In this document: positions 20,443 to 32,003 of the stretch, one piece after another | Layout of the letters: every line of letters begins with the position of its first letter | Position numbering within the stretch: position 1 is the stretch's first letter | Origin: Cunninghamia lanceolata | Taxonomy: Eukaryota > Streptophyta > Pinopsida > Cupressales > Cupressaceae | Length of the DNA: 64,000 nucleotides | Reading direction: 5' to 3' | Assembly: GCA_027924645.1 (NCBI GenBank) | Contig: BSBN01000445.1 | Span: 2,897,001 to 2,961,000 of the forward strand | Notes under the pieces: model-generated | Told to the model about the DNA's origin: nothing | Database searches by the model: none | Seen by the model: only the letters and a program-made list of their open reading frames with translations | Program-made: the position numbers and the translations under genes

Positions 20443-22100
20443 TGTCATGCCCACATTTCCCATGTGATCATGACACACAACACATGTATCATGTCCATAT
20501 TCCCCATGTGGTCATGACACAAATTATGAAAAACTTTTCTACCTATCCCTAGGAACCCCCTCGCACATGTCTACATGCTCGGTGGCAATACGCATAAGGC
20601 GTAAACATGTCAACATAATTCAGGGAGGTGCGTTGTCCCACACAGTCCTCTATGTGATGATAGCTATCTAGGGGGTATCTGACATGAAGTGTGTCACTTT
20701 TAGGGTTAGAATGATTTTAAATCTGAACCCTAAGTTTCCTAGGTGTGAAGATGATTTCGCTAGATTTGAAAACTAACCCTAACACAGGTCAAAATAAAAT
20801 TGAAATAATGATTAAGAAATAGTGGCATGATGGATGCATGATTAAAATAGAATGGTGAAATAAAAATTAATAAAATATCGTAAAATTAAAACCTTAGAAA
20901 TCTAGGAAAAATTTGACAGCATAACGTGTTTTCAATAATCAAATTAAAATTTTTAAAAATAAACTCCAATAAGAAATTAAACAAAATTTAAGAATAAAAA
21001 TTTAAACTTAAGAGTAAATTTAAAACAATTTAAAATAATAAAATAACAACCCTACCAAGGTCAAATAAATCGACCTTGCCTAAAGAGATTAAGAAAAATT
21101 TGAAATAAAATAATAAAATAATAAGATGACACCAAATTGGATTTCAAATTTGAGTCCGTTAATAAATATACTTTCGGCATTACAGTTATTAATGAACTCG
21201 GAATAATAGAGAAGGGAAGAGATTAAAATACTCCTTCCCGTAAAATAATAATCAAATTGATAAACAAATAAAATGATTAAAGCACGCAAGGAAATAAAAT
21301 AAATGCCCTAATAAAACTGAATTAAAAATGGAGGGAATATAGATCACAAAATAACAAAAATTTAATCCCTCCACTTAAAAATACCATTCCCAAACTCAAA
21401 AGTTTCACCTCCCAATTAAAACCCTAACAAAATTTAAATGAGACAAAATAGAAGACAAGGCAAAATTTGAGAGTTTAAAAGTAAGAATTAAAGAAATATT
21501 CCTCACTAACTCCTCTCATTTAAATTATTGTTTTCCAAATTGAAAAAGCCCTAATTCCATTTTAAATTTGTTATCTCTAAAAGAAAGTCCTAATTCCTTT
21601 ATCTCATTCTTTCCTCTTTTTCTTTTGTTTTGTTTTCTTCTTGCTTGTAGGTTAGGGTTTGAAAAGGGGTGGGTGCCATGAATGGATCTTACTGCTATCT
21701 CCCACAAAGGTATACACAGCGAGCTTAATGCCATTTTTTTAAATGAATAGAGGGATATATGTATAAAGTAAAAGTTATAAATTTCGTTCTTGTTGCAGGG
21801 TTGTCTAAGAGTGGAGAGGGAGCCAAACAGTGGCCATGGTAGAGGACAGAGCGGAGGTTACAAGGTATGGTAGAGTAGACTATGAGGAGTGCTATGTTAT
21901 TGGTGCATAGAGAGTTTAAGAGACGGTGGGGAGGCAGGCCGTGAAGCAGAGGGCATCGGGGTGCAAGGGAGCGAAGGCGGTGCTGCAGCAAAGGGAACGA
22001 CATTGTAAATGCTGAGAGATGATTGTAAAAGGAGGACGGTGGGGAGGGGGTTGGAACCCCAACCCACACCCTATATTTAAACTAAGTCAGTGGTGGGGTC

Positions 22101-22123
22101 TGTGGTGGGCGCCGCCCACCACA
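22101..22123. repeat. GC-rich palindrome in the Gy3 LTR
   Basis: TGTGGTGGGCG and CGCCCACCACA are exact reverse complements around one central base, in otherwise AT-rich sequence. The equivalent in the right LTR near 61142-61165 is broken by a few changes. Confidence 0.85.
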
Positions 22124-22235
22124 GCCCCACCCCAAACATTTTTTTATCTATTCAACAGTTTACTACAACAAAAACACAGTCCACCGCTTGGGTTTCGATC
22201 TCTCTTTTTTTTTGTTTAAAAAAAAATTTAGTTTA

Positions 22236-22620
22236 AATATATATGTATATATATATACATACATAAATATATGTATATATATATGTGTGTATATATATGT
22301 GTATATATACTCAGATGGATACTTATAGTTTATTCTAAAATATCACAGTATAAATGTATTTTGTTTATATATGGTATATATATATAAGTGTGTGTATATA
22401 TATATATTTAATACATACAGCAAATGATAAGCCTCTGTGGTTTCTTCTAATTTTATTTTTTTCTACAAATTTCTGTATTCACACAGTAAATAATGAAGAG
22501 AAAAAGAATAGCAAGCTAGGTTAAAAGGACAAGTATCTATATATATATTCATATATCTATATATATATATATTTCCATATATATATACATATGTATATTT
22601 ATATATATACTCAATAACTA
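22236..22620. repeat. TA/ATAC microsatellite region in the Gy3 3' LTR
   Basis: Runs of TATATA with TATG and TGTG interruptions, in three clusters. The right LTR has the same clusters with different lengths, including an uninterrupted TA run near 61567-61615. Confidence 0.85.
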
Positions 22621-25132
22621 ACTTCTCACAACAATGGTTAAATACAGAAATATTAACTTTCAGTTTTGCAAATATAAAATAATCAGTAGCATTTCCTTTT
22701 CTCTCTTTTTTTTTGAAAAGGCATGAATATACATAGTTAAACTTTTTTTTTTTTTAAAAGAATCTATGTGGTAGAAGATGCATTCTCATTTAATTTTCTA
22801 ACAACAACTAATACAATGAAACTTTTAATGCAACAAAATAGAGAACTAATCTCAAATTCCTCTTTCTTGTATGCAATAAAATTTATTTAGCAACACTCTA
22901 TACATTTTTTTTTGTAAGAAAACATGACAACAACAAGATAATTTTTCATGCACTACTCAAAAACCACCACTCCACAACATAGAGAATAAATAGCCTTTAA
23001 ATAAAATAAAAAGAATGTTTACATTTCAATACTTTTTATAGCCAACACCAAGGGTAGAATAACTTAGCAAAATAAATTACAGCAAGGCCACAAACACCAT
23101 GGCTCAAATAGCCAACAACAAATGGCTAAAGTAACATGAAAATGGACTTCTCATCAAGGTCCATTTCTTCATTTAAGCACCTACAGTAAAATCACAACAA
23201 AAAGGAAAACACAAGCACTTCGAAATGCCCTCCTCCCTACTGTAGACCTACAAGTGGGTCACCCCCATGCTAGGGAGGTAGGGATTCGTATGGTTGCAAC
23301 ACACTACAACAAACATCAAGTAACAACAACACAAAATAAACCCCAAGGATAAACACATAACACAACTCATGAGAATGAGTTTGATGGGGGTAGGGAATGG
23401 ACCCCTCTACTTCAAAGGCCATACCAAAAACACCAAATAACAAGTCTCATGGCCTCAAGCCAAAAACTCCAAAACCACAACTCCTCAAATATCTCAAAGT
23501 AAACTTCCATGGCACTCTTGCCATTGATATAATCTCCACAACAAGTAAGAAGCCCTCAAGGCCATAAATAACACAAATATGGGAGTGACCTCAAAGAGGT
23601 TCCTTTCCCCTACTCCAAACAAGTTGAGCCTTACCTTCAAATGGAGGTGCTCTCACCAAACTCCCATCCCACACAAAAATGAAACAACAAACAAAAACAA
23701 AACTGCAAACACATCACAATAAAAATAAGCAAGGGTAAAGAACATAGTCATGAGGCTTACCTTCAAAAGCCCTATAATGGAAGCACGTTTGGTGATGAGC
23801 TCCAAGCTTCTCCAAACCTTCCAATCTCAAAAATCTGTCTAACTTCCCCAAAAATTCCTCAAAATAGAAAGAAATCTCTAAAATGCAAGAACCCCACACT
23901 CCTCAACAAGAGGAGGTAATATAGGCCTTCTAAATTGGCCTTGAGGAATGAGAAGGTGACACTTGTCACATTCTCCTTCCTCCTCCTATGCCACTTACAA
24001 GGGAGAGGAAGTGTGAGGGTGACAAGTGTCATCCTCCAATTCCATCTCAATCCTCACCTTATCCACTTGTGCTCTCACACATGTGTGAGAAAACAAGTGG
24101 TGAGGTGGCATTCCCTTCCAAGCCTCCATGAGGATAAGGGATGCCATATAGCATCCTCTTATTCTCTAAGAGAGCCGTCTCCCTCCAAGATGCTCTCACA
24201 CATGTGTGAGAGTCTTGGAGGAAGATCCCACACACTTGGGAGTCTTGGAGACCTCCCAAGTCTCCCTAGGGAATGGATTCCCAAACTTTGTGAAGGGAGA
24301 TGAGTCTTTCCCAAAGCATGACTCATCTCCCACCCTTATCTAATTCAAATTTCGTCACTTTGAGTAAACCTTAGTTTAGAGTGACCAAAAGTGAGTTAAC
24401 CCAAGGTTTAGTTAGTCAAAATTGACCCTAGACCCATGGGTAACCACCTAGGGTAAATTTTGGGACACTAAGGTTCACCTAGGGGGTCATAAATTCACTT
24501 TAAATGACCTCAAAAATAAAAACAATACCAAGTGGTATAAATCAATAAAAACTATACAACAAATGATTTAATAAATTTAAACAAAGGGTAATAGGCCAAA
24601 ATGATAAAATTAAACAAGCACTTAAATCAACACTCAATTTCAAACGTGATCCTCATCCCTCTTGGGAATGGATCAGTTTCATAGGGAATAACATAGGTGT
24701 GAATTTTACCTCTAATTTCCTGTGGCCTGGGAATGTAAAACCTGCACATCTCGATCAAGTGTCAATCATATCATGAATAATCATAGCCGAAGCAACTAGA
24801 ATTAAATTCATGCCATCGAATACAACAATAATCATCTATAACATAATTCTAAATTAAACTGCATTTTTCTATCACATGTCAAATAATCATCATCACATAA
24901 ATAACTAGAAATCACATCATAAAATGTCATCTAATATATCTTGTATGCTGAATTACAAAATAGCATCAAAATATGATAAATCAAATCACCATATGTCTAA
25001 TCAATGTCATATCAAAATCAAGAGATATAATCAAGTCTGAAAAATGAAACCATAGTCTCTAAAAGTCTAGTAATGCCATCAACTGAAATGCATAACCATC
25101 AAAATAAGGAAGGAAAAATAATCGGCCTCACA

Positions 25133-25147
25133 TCCTCCCCCCTAAGA
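25133..25147 (-). other. Polypurine tract of Gy3
   Basis: The minus strand reads TCTTAGGGGGGAGGA directly before the LTR start TGTGAGG. It supports both the orientation and the LTR border. Confidence 0.8.
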
Positions 25148-26092
25148 CTAAACTTCCTCTTGGAAGTCATAAAAAAGGTGAGGATAGAGTGCCCTCAAAC
25201 TAGCTGTATCCTTGCAAGTCATTGTGACCTCATCATAACAATCCCACTGGACCCTAACCTGGTCCAGCTCTTGACCTCGAAGGCCTAGCGTTTGACAAAT
25301 CAATATGCGAATTGGCTCCAAAGCCAATTGCCCATCTGCTTCCACCTATAGAGCACTCTAGTCCAGTATGTGAGATAAATCAGATATATATCGCCTCAAT
25401 ACAGAAATATGAAAGACATCATGGATACGTGATAGGCTAGGTGGCAATGCTAGACAATAGGCAATAGGTCCTATCTACTCCAAGATCTCAAAAGGTCCTA
25501 CAAACCGTGGTGTGAGCTTAGAGCCCTTTCCATAACGGATTGGACTCTTGTGTGGCTGCACTCTAAGGAAAACCCTATCACCCACTGAGAAGCTCCGATC
25601 AGTCCTCTTAGCATCGGTATACTTCTTCTGTCTATCATGTGCCTCCTAAATTCTTTGCCTAATCAGTGTGACCTGCTACTCCATATTCTGAACTAACTCT
25701 AGACCAATGGCAACTCTGTCCTCTAACCGATCCCAACTCAATGGTGTCTTGCATTGTCTACCATATAAAGCCTGAAAAGGAGGCATACCCAATGAGATGT
25801 GATGCCCATTATTGTAGGCAAACTCTACCAGATATAGATACTCCTCCCATCTAGATTGATGGTCCATAACATACATACGAAGCATGTCCTCCAATACCTG
25901 ATTCACCTGCTCTATCTATCCATCTGTCTCAGGATGATAAGCAGAGCTAAAGTTGAGCTGTGTGCCCAACGCCTGCTGCAAGGTTCTCCAAAATGCTGAA
26001 GTGAATAAAGAATCCCTGTTTGAAATGATGCGGCAAGCTACTACATGTAATCTCAGAATATCATCTAAGAATACTCTTGCCACTTGCGATCA
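25148..26092 (-). pseudogene. Gy3 integrase, C-terminal two thirds, decayed
   Basis: The minus strand gives the second half of the catalytic core (25907-26092: VARVFLDDILRLH, ISNRDSLFTSAFW, FSSAYHPETDG). It continues into VNQVLEDMLRMYVMDHQSRW with EFAYNNGHH (25676-25906), a C-terminal domain around 25360-25675 (LPPSLSRIHDVFHISVLRRY) and a chromodomain-like end (25148-25345, QLALEPIRILICQTLG then VRVQWDCYDE). The zinc region and first part of the core are absent: the sequence stops at the Gy2 junction, and the other side (55826) resumes before the zinc region. About 100 residues of integrase are missing, apparently deleted at the junction. Confidence 0.85.
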
Positions 26093-27069
26093 CTGGTTTC
26101 CTTCACCGTCGCTACCAGTCGCCTCTTACATCCAACATAATGCATATGCGCAATGTATATTTTCAATATACATTCAATAGATGCATTCTCAACATACATT
26201 CAGAATATGCATTCAGTGAAATTGACCATTGACCTTCCTTGTATCTCACTTGATGTACTTTTGCGACACACATGAACATACAACTACGATATACACATAG
26301 AATGTATATCTGGTGAAACAAGACAAATCTTACGCTGATGCATTAGGTTACTCCAACTACCCTTTGGGTAGACTACTACTTCTGACTTAGCAGTTCTTGC
26401 ATTTCCAGCCAGACAACCATCGTCTAGGCCTTCTCCGATGATTATTGTTCTATTGGTGACAAACTCTACAATGCAGACACTCTCTGCCTTTGCCGAGCCC
26501 TAGCACATGGAGATGCTAGGCTTGATCAGCACATCCCACACTTGATCCTGACATTGAACATAAATAAAAATAGAAAAAAGAACACTAACTGTACAAACAG
26601 ACCCATTCCACCGATTTCAAAGAAATCTCATCGGTGGAATGGCTCAGTAACCCATCTGAATGACAAAATGGAACTAACTACAGTGACATGGTGAAAGAAC
26701 ACAAACGAAACATGATCTTTTATTTATCTTGGGAACTTCTACACTGAAAACAATTCTTCTATCTTCTTGCTGTTACTCTACCACAAATCACACCTAATTA
26801 CTATACTACTCTTCTTCTCCCCTTTTTTCTTCTACTCACTGAACTGTTTATTCATGTTCTTGTTCTTGACAGTTTGCATCGGTGGGAATACCAACCATTC
26901 TGCAATTGTCAACCTATTCAGTTACAATGCATTTTCTCTTCCACTACCAGACCCTACGACTTGTCCTATTCCACTCAAACTCACATGTGGCACTAGGCCT
27001 TACAATTGGTCATGTACAACATCAAAAAGAACATGAAATTAATTAAGGTATCTAGGTGCCCCTGCACCA
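26093..27069 (-). repeat. Gy2 left LTR, lacking its terminal 62 bp
   Basis: It aligns with 49074-50055 and ends in the same GCACCA at 27069. Homology begins near 26092 within ACTTGCGATCAC, directly against Gy3 integrase. The part matching 49012-49073 is missing. It contains the conserved hairpin at 26603-26642. Confidence 0.88.
26603..26642. repeat. Hairpin conserved in Gy2 LTRs
   Basis: CCATTCCACCGAT (26603-26615) pairs exactly with ATCGGTGGAATGG (26630-26642). The same stem is present with small changes in the middle LTR (from about 49590) and is partly decayed in the right LTR (from about 55359). Confidence 0.85.
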
Positions 27070-27996
27070 TACTCCCAGGGTGTAAAATAACTCAAGTCCC
27101 TTGAGGAACCAAATCAGAAATAGTAACCCCATGTTTGATGATGTCCTCTCTCATCCAGGTAGCATCTTCATCAGGCAACCCACACCATTTGACCAGATAC
27201 TGGTTGTAGGTTTTATGCCTGGTCTTCTTCTAAACTTTGTTGTCCAAAATACATTCTAGTTGTACTGGCTAACTCAGTGGAAATCAGAAATCCATTCTGC
27301 CTCCCCTGCTTCTGTCACATCTGAACCACCAACATTGTCTCCTCTAAATGGAAACAAGTCAGACACATTGAAAATGGGTGATATTGCAAAACCTGGAGGG
27401 AGTTCAATTTCGTATGCATTAGGTCCAAACTTGTGTACAATCTTGCATGGACCTATCTTCTTCATAAGAAGCTTTGTGAGCTATCCCTTCAGAAGCCTTT
27501 CCTTCTTTAGATATGCCATCACCAAATCTCCAACTTTGTATTGGACATCCCTTTTCTTCTGATCAACTCTCTCCTTGTATTTCCCTGTATTCTTCTGTAT
27601 AGTTTCTCTGACAGCATCATGGATATCTTTCATACTTACTACAAAATCTTCCCCTTGTGCACTTTTTTTCTCCATATTTTGGAGATCCCTAAGCTCCAAA
27701 ATTCCCTTGGGATGAATCCCATATACAACTTCAAAAGGACTCTTTCATGTGCTCCTATTCACAGAATGATTATATGCAAATTCTACCTATGTGATGATCA
27801 TATCCCATGCTTCTCCATGTTGTTTAGTCAAACACCTCAAAAGATTACCCAGTGATCTATTCACCACCTCAGTTTGTCCATCCGTCTAAGGGTGATATGC
27901 TAATGTGAAAGATAATTGGGTACCCAATTTCTTCCACAATGTGCACCAAAAATGTCCCACAAACTTGGGATCTCTGTCAGTGAGAATATTCAATGG
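27070..27996 (-). pseudogene. Gy2a integrase C-terminal part and chromodomain
   Basis: The minus strand gives a core/C-terminal segment (27481-27699, with MELRDLQNMEKK and YKVGDLVMAYLKKERLL) and MKKIGPCKIVHKFGPNAYEI followed by FAISPIFNVSDLFPF (27274-27465). Decayed chromodomain sequence follows down to about 27130. The equivalent in Gy2b is better preserved. The fragment ends at 27996, where element D interrupts it; the rest of the integrase resumes at 38425. Confidence 0.85.
27992..27996 (+). other. Target-site duplication of element D, left
   Basis: AATGG, repeated at 38420-38424. Gy2b shows the uninterrupted site (ATTCAATGGCAAACC near 50978-50992). Confidence 0.93.
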
Positions 27997-30900
27997 TGTT
28001 GACCCTGTTTCTGCACTTCACAATTTAAACTTCTTGTGTTCAAAAGACCAAATCTGATCATGCATTAAATACATGTGCCAAGTCATCTTTTTGGTTGCAA
28101 TTCGTTGGCATCGTGTTTCATGTGTCAAACTATGTTGAGTCATCCCTAGTCAGTAATTCTCTTTGATTCTGTTGAAGTATCAAGTTTCTTTCTAGTTTGA
28201 AGGAGAAACTGTTCGCCTATTTCAATTGTAGTCCAGGAAGCTAGTCTGGTCTGTTACGTGGCAAAATCAGAAAAACAATTAAAATTGAAGATTTCAAGTA
28301 GCTGAGATGAAATCTTCTTATAGGGGTGTTGTTATGTCCATTTTACAAAATGTGGCAAAGTTTCAGAGCCGTATGCTTTACAGTTTGTGAGATATTAAAA
28401 CTTAAATTTTTTTGTGCATGGATTCCATAAACAATTAAAGAGGCAATCCTATTGAAGTTCAAAAGGAATTCTTTTGTCTACGGCTTTGTATTACCTTTAT
28501 GGACAGCTGGCCAAAATTTCATAAAGATCTGACGCTCCAATCAAAAGTTATGCAAGTTTCATTAGTTTTCGCACTTGCACGGTTGATCAAGTTAACATTA
28601 GTGGGGTGCACTCTTACTTTTGGTTAAATACACGTCAGCTTGCACTTTGGGCAAAATTCACACCAACTTTTAGTTTTGGCTAAACACATGCATTTTCACT
28701 TTTTCACTAAGCATAGCTAAAAAGTCACTTTCAGTTCTCATAAACCGGAGCCTACTTTTAGTTTTGGGTAACTAAAATGAAGATGTGAGTTTAGTTTCAA
28801 CTTTTAAAGTTTTGAAAAAGGGAAGTATGAGTTGTGGCTTTGGATAACTCGTAACACATCTCCAAATCCAATGACCAAAATGAACTAGTTATCATAACTA
28901 CCAAAGAAATAAAAACACATTTGATAAGTTTAGAAACTAATATTTACTGTGGAAGAATGAAAGTCTTTGTTATAATAGGCCAATATTAGCACTTTTGAAA
29001 AGTTGTTTAAGATGCCAATGAGGTTGTGAAAGCATGTAAAGAGACCGATGGATGGATCAAGAAGTAGTTATTATAACTACCTTGCCCACTCTCCAACCTT
29101 TCAAAACTAGTTATGGACATTCATTAGAGAATAGTAAAATGGAGATCTTTGTTAGATATCCAAGAAAATGCACTGGGCTGTTATGAAGCCAAAATCCACA
29201 GTCTTCGCCATGATCTTCTCAGCCGCAGCTTGTTAAATGGTAGCATTTTATTGCATTTACTCTGGTAAACATGTCTACAAATTTTAGAAGCAAGACAAGG
29301 CACATGAACATTTTCTCACAGCACTCGAACAAATATGGTCTTGTGGAATCCCCAGGCCGCAGCTATTATGAAGGCTTTAAAAACTTATGAGAGAATGCAA
29401 TGAATGTAGGGTACACACATGATTGATTCGTTGAAAAGGATTTAAAAACTTTTAATCAAATGTAATGTGCCAAAAGGCGAGCTCTGAATAGGGTTTGGAC
29501 ATCTATCAAAGTATCATGGAATGAGGGTTTGCCGTCAGATATTTATCCTTGCAAATACTCTGATATACCTACATGTAAAATGTTGAAGCTAAAAGAAAAG
29601 GGGCACCAGAACTGTTTGACAAAATGCCTCAAAGAAATCTTTTCATGGATTGCGATGATTACATAATGTATTGCAAAATGGATATGTTGAAGAGTCTTTA
29701 AAAGGTTCCAAACAATCTCAATTCACAGATGAAGAGCCGAGTTATATGCCAAAATGGGTGCTTTCGAACAACATATCGTTGTCCATACGTAGCACAGAGA
29801 ATAGAGAAATTGTCAAAAATTATGGTTGTGATCACCTTGATTCACATGTATCCATAATGTATAAGCGTTTTACAAGACATGATTGAATGTTTAACATTAT
29901 ACCTCAAAAAAATGTAGTTTTGTGGACTACAAAAATGGTAGAATATTCACAAAATGGTTTATTGAAAAGACTTTAGAAACTTCTACCGAATTTCTTGTTT
30001 CCTCCTCACCTGAATACTGGAATATGAATTCTTGAACAAGGCTAAATATTGGATTAGAGGTGGGCATTCAAGTCACTATTCATTAACAAGATTAAAACAT
30101 CATTCCCTACAAGAAAGTCTTCGAGCAGAAATCTATCTATCTTTGGATGATAATAGAGAAGGAATTTTTTGTTTCTTCACTACTTGGTGATTAATAGTCC
30201 ATGTATAACAACATACTCAGACTTGAATCTATTGAAGAAGGTTTTTGAAACATTTGAGCATATACAATTAGTTGATGCAAGGCCAAACTCTTCTAACTTC
30301 TACTTACATCCTTTGAATAGGGGTTTTGGAAAAAGACATGTGGAAGTGAATACAATGGGCATGACTTAAGGACATTGGACCACGAAAAGATCCTAGAAAT
30401 TGTTATTGCTCTTCATCTCAGGATTGTATTGTGCATGGTTTAAATGCTTCTAGTGATTGATAATACACACATTCATTTTAGATATAAGAATGGATCTCAA
30501 AACATCTATGGATGGTGATGACATTTTATGATTGAGGTAAGAGCCTAAGATTCAAGGAAGGAGGGGGATGATCTTCCTATGAAAGTTGCAGGAAATAGAA
30601 AATGGAGTAATCATGATAGCCATCATGGAGGTGATCAACCAATGGGCAGTAGGGAAACATCTATGTTGCCTAGAAGACGTCTTTTGTCTCATTTGCAATT
30701 GTGTCTATAATGAAGTCAAAATGCATACATCCTGTTGTGATTGGTTTAGAGGATCATCGGATGTATCTCTTCACATCTCCAAATCTTGGGAGTAGTGGTC
30801 TTGTTGTGGAAGATATGGGTACGAAGCTACCATTTTGTTGAATCCCCATCAATACATATATGATTCCTCATGGTAATTATTATGCAGAGTTAGCGGATCA

Positions 30901-31108
30901 ATTTCATCTACCATATTTCATGCACTTGGAAAGAGATGTCAAGAAACAATTGAAGAGATGACTACCGGAAAGGAGCTGAATAGAGATAGAAAGTAACTTT
31001 TTCAAATTCACAACTTAAAAGTTGTATCTTTGAAAACTACCATTTTAAAAAGTGACTTGTTTCACTTATTGTAATTAAAAATTAAAAATTACGTTTCTTT
31101 TTAAAAAA

Positions 31109-31163
31109 GGTAGTTACTAGGAAGTTGTGAGGTAGTTACAAAGTTGGTTATTAGGTGGTTATG
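31109..31163 (+). promoter_or_regulatory. Repeated GGTAGTTAC-like boxes upstream of the D TATA box
   Basis: Two exact GGTAGTTAC copies and related GGTTATTAGG and GGTGGTTATG follow each other just upstream of the TATA box, and are kept in the second LTR near 37605-37661. GGTAG-type boxes resemble plant MYB sites known from Tto1 and Tnt1 promoters; a role here is inference. Confidence 0.4.
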
Positions 31164-31173
31164 AGGAAAAGTC

Positions 31174-31181
31174 TATATATA
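31174..31181 (+). promoter_or_regulatory. TATA box of the D 5' LTR
   Basis: TATATATA lies about 120 bp before an AATAAA signal, the usual U3/R arrangement. The other LTR keeps it at 37672-37679. Confidence 0.6.
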
Positions 31182-31295
31182 CTAGACTTCACATTGTAAA
31201 AGGGAGGGGGAAACTTTTGGAGAAGTTTTTCAGACTTTTGATGTAATACTTTGTACATGAAGGCTTTTTGAAGTTGTATAATTTCATGAAAGAAT

Positions 31296-31301
31296 AATAA
31301 A
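31296..31301 (+). terminator. Polyadenylation signal of the D 5' LTR
   Basis: AATAAA follows the TATA box at a distance fitting a short R region. The same signal is at 37796-37801 in the 3' LTR, where it would end the transcript. Confidence 0.5.
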
Positions 31302-31781
31302 GAATGCATTTGGTTCGTGTGTTCCAATGTTACTTCTGCATTATTGTTACTAATTTTTTGTATGTTAGATTAGTAATATTTCTGTATCATTGTGTTGATC
31401 ATAGGTCATTCATTGAAACATTTTTACTGTGAAATTGATGTAGTGAAGCACACTCGTTTCTTGGTATCTTGATATGAATGTGTTTAGGTAACCTATCTCT
31501 TCGTATGTCGAGACCTATGTGTTAGCCTTCTCTCTTCATTGTTGCATGTTAAGATATTAGGTGTGAAGTTCATAATATTTGTTCAGGAACATAGTTTCTA
31601 GCTTTTGTGGTGAAGTCCCCTCATATCTTGTTTCAACTTTATGAAATCCGAACCAGTATTCGTATGTCTACTACTAGGGTTTCTGTTAATCATCTTTATT
31701 GTTAGTTTTTCTTTTTCTCCTTTTTGTACTTTAAGGTTAAAAGTACATAAAAACCCACAAATAACCCTATCATACGAGGGA

Positions 31782-31786
31782 GCTGC
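31782..31786 (+). other. Target-site duplication of the TRIM, left
   Basis: GCTGC, repeated at 32162-32166. The other D LTR has a single GCTGT at the same place (38282-38286), the empty site. Confidence 0.9.
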
Positions 31787-31944
31787 TGATGCAATCATTT
31801 GCCATTGTGCCAAAAGCTCAAGCTATCAATTCTCGCTACAAACGCAAGATTTAACCTTGATCCATGGGAGGCTCACTGCCATGTCACGAATCCTGAGGTT
31901 AGCATTGAACACCTCACTGACAAGGGGGCAGCTCATTGCCAACA
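31787..31944 (-). repeat. TRIM 3' LTR (158 bp)
   Basis: TGATGCAATC to TTGCCAACA on the plus strand; on the minus strand it starts TGTTGGCAATGAG. It is the same length as its partner at 32004-32161, with no gaps. Confidence 0.92.
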
Positions 31945-31957
31945 ATCCCCCCTCAAC
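31945..31957 (-). other. TRIM polypurine tract
   Basis: The minus strand reads GTTGAGGGGGGAT immediately before the LTR start TGTTGG. Confidence 0.8.
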
Positions 31958-31988
31958 GCAACCGAAGGGATTCAAACGCGTGACCCAT

Positions 31989-32001
31989 GGCTCTGATACC
32001 A
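31989..32001 (-). other. TRIM primer-binding site, tRNA-iMet type
   Basis: The minus strand reads TGGTATCAGAGCC, a perfect copy of the usual plant site, two bases inside the right LTR. Confidence 0.93.
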
Positions 32002-32003
32002 AT

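Larger units (their letters stand above)
20443..25132 (-). repeat. Gy3 3' LTR (4,690 bp)
   Basis: It begins TGTCATGC at 20443 and ends CCTCACA at 25132, matching 59508-64000 along its length with scattered substitutions and microsatellite length differences. It contains AT microsatellites (22236-22620), a GC-rich palindrome (22101-22123), palindromes around CACACATGTGTG (24073-24090 and 24193-24212), and a 30-bp segment near 24212-24241 absent from the right LTR. Open frames inside it are short and not conserved as proteins. The 5 bp to its left are TCTCT. Confidence 0.92.

Noticed and set aside
23935..24303. Open frame of 122 codons, with a 112-codon counterpart at 62990-63328
   Set aside because: Both lie inside the Gy3 LTRs; the 10-codon difference is the 30-bp indel, and there is no gene context or known domain.
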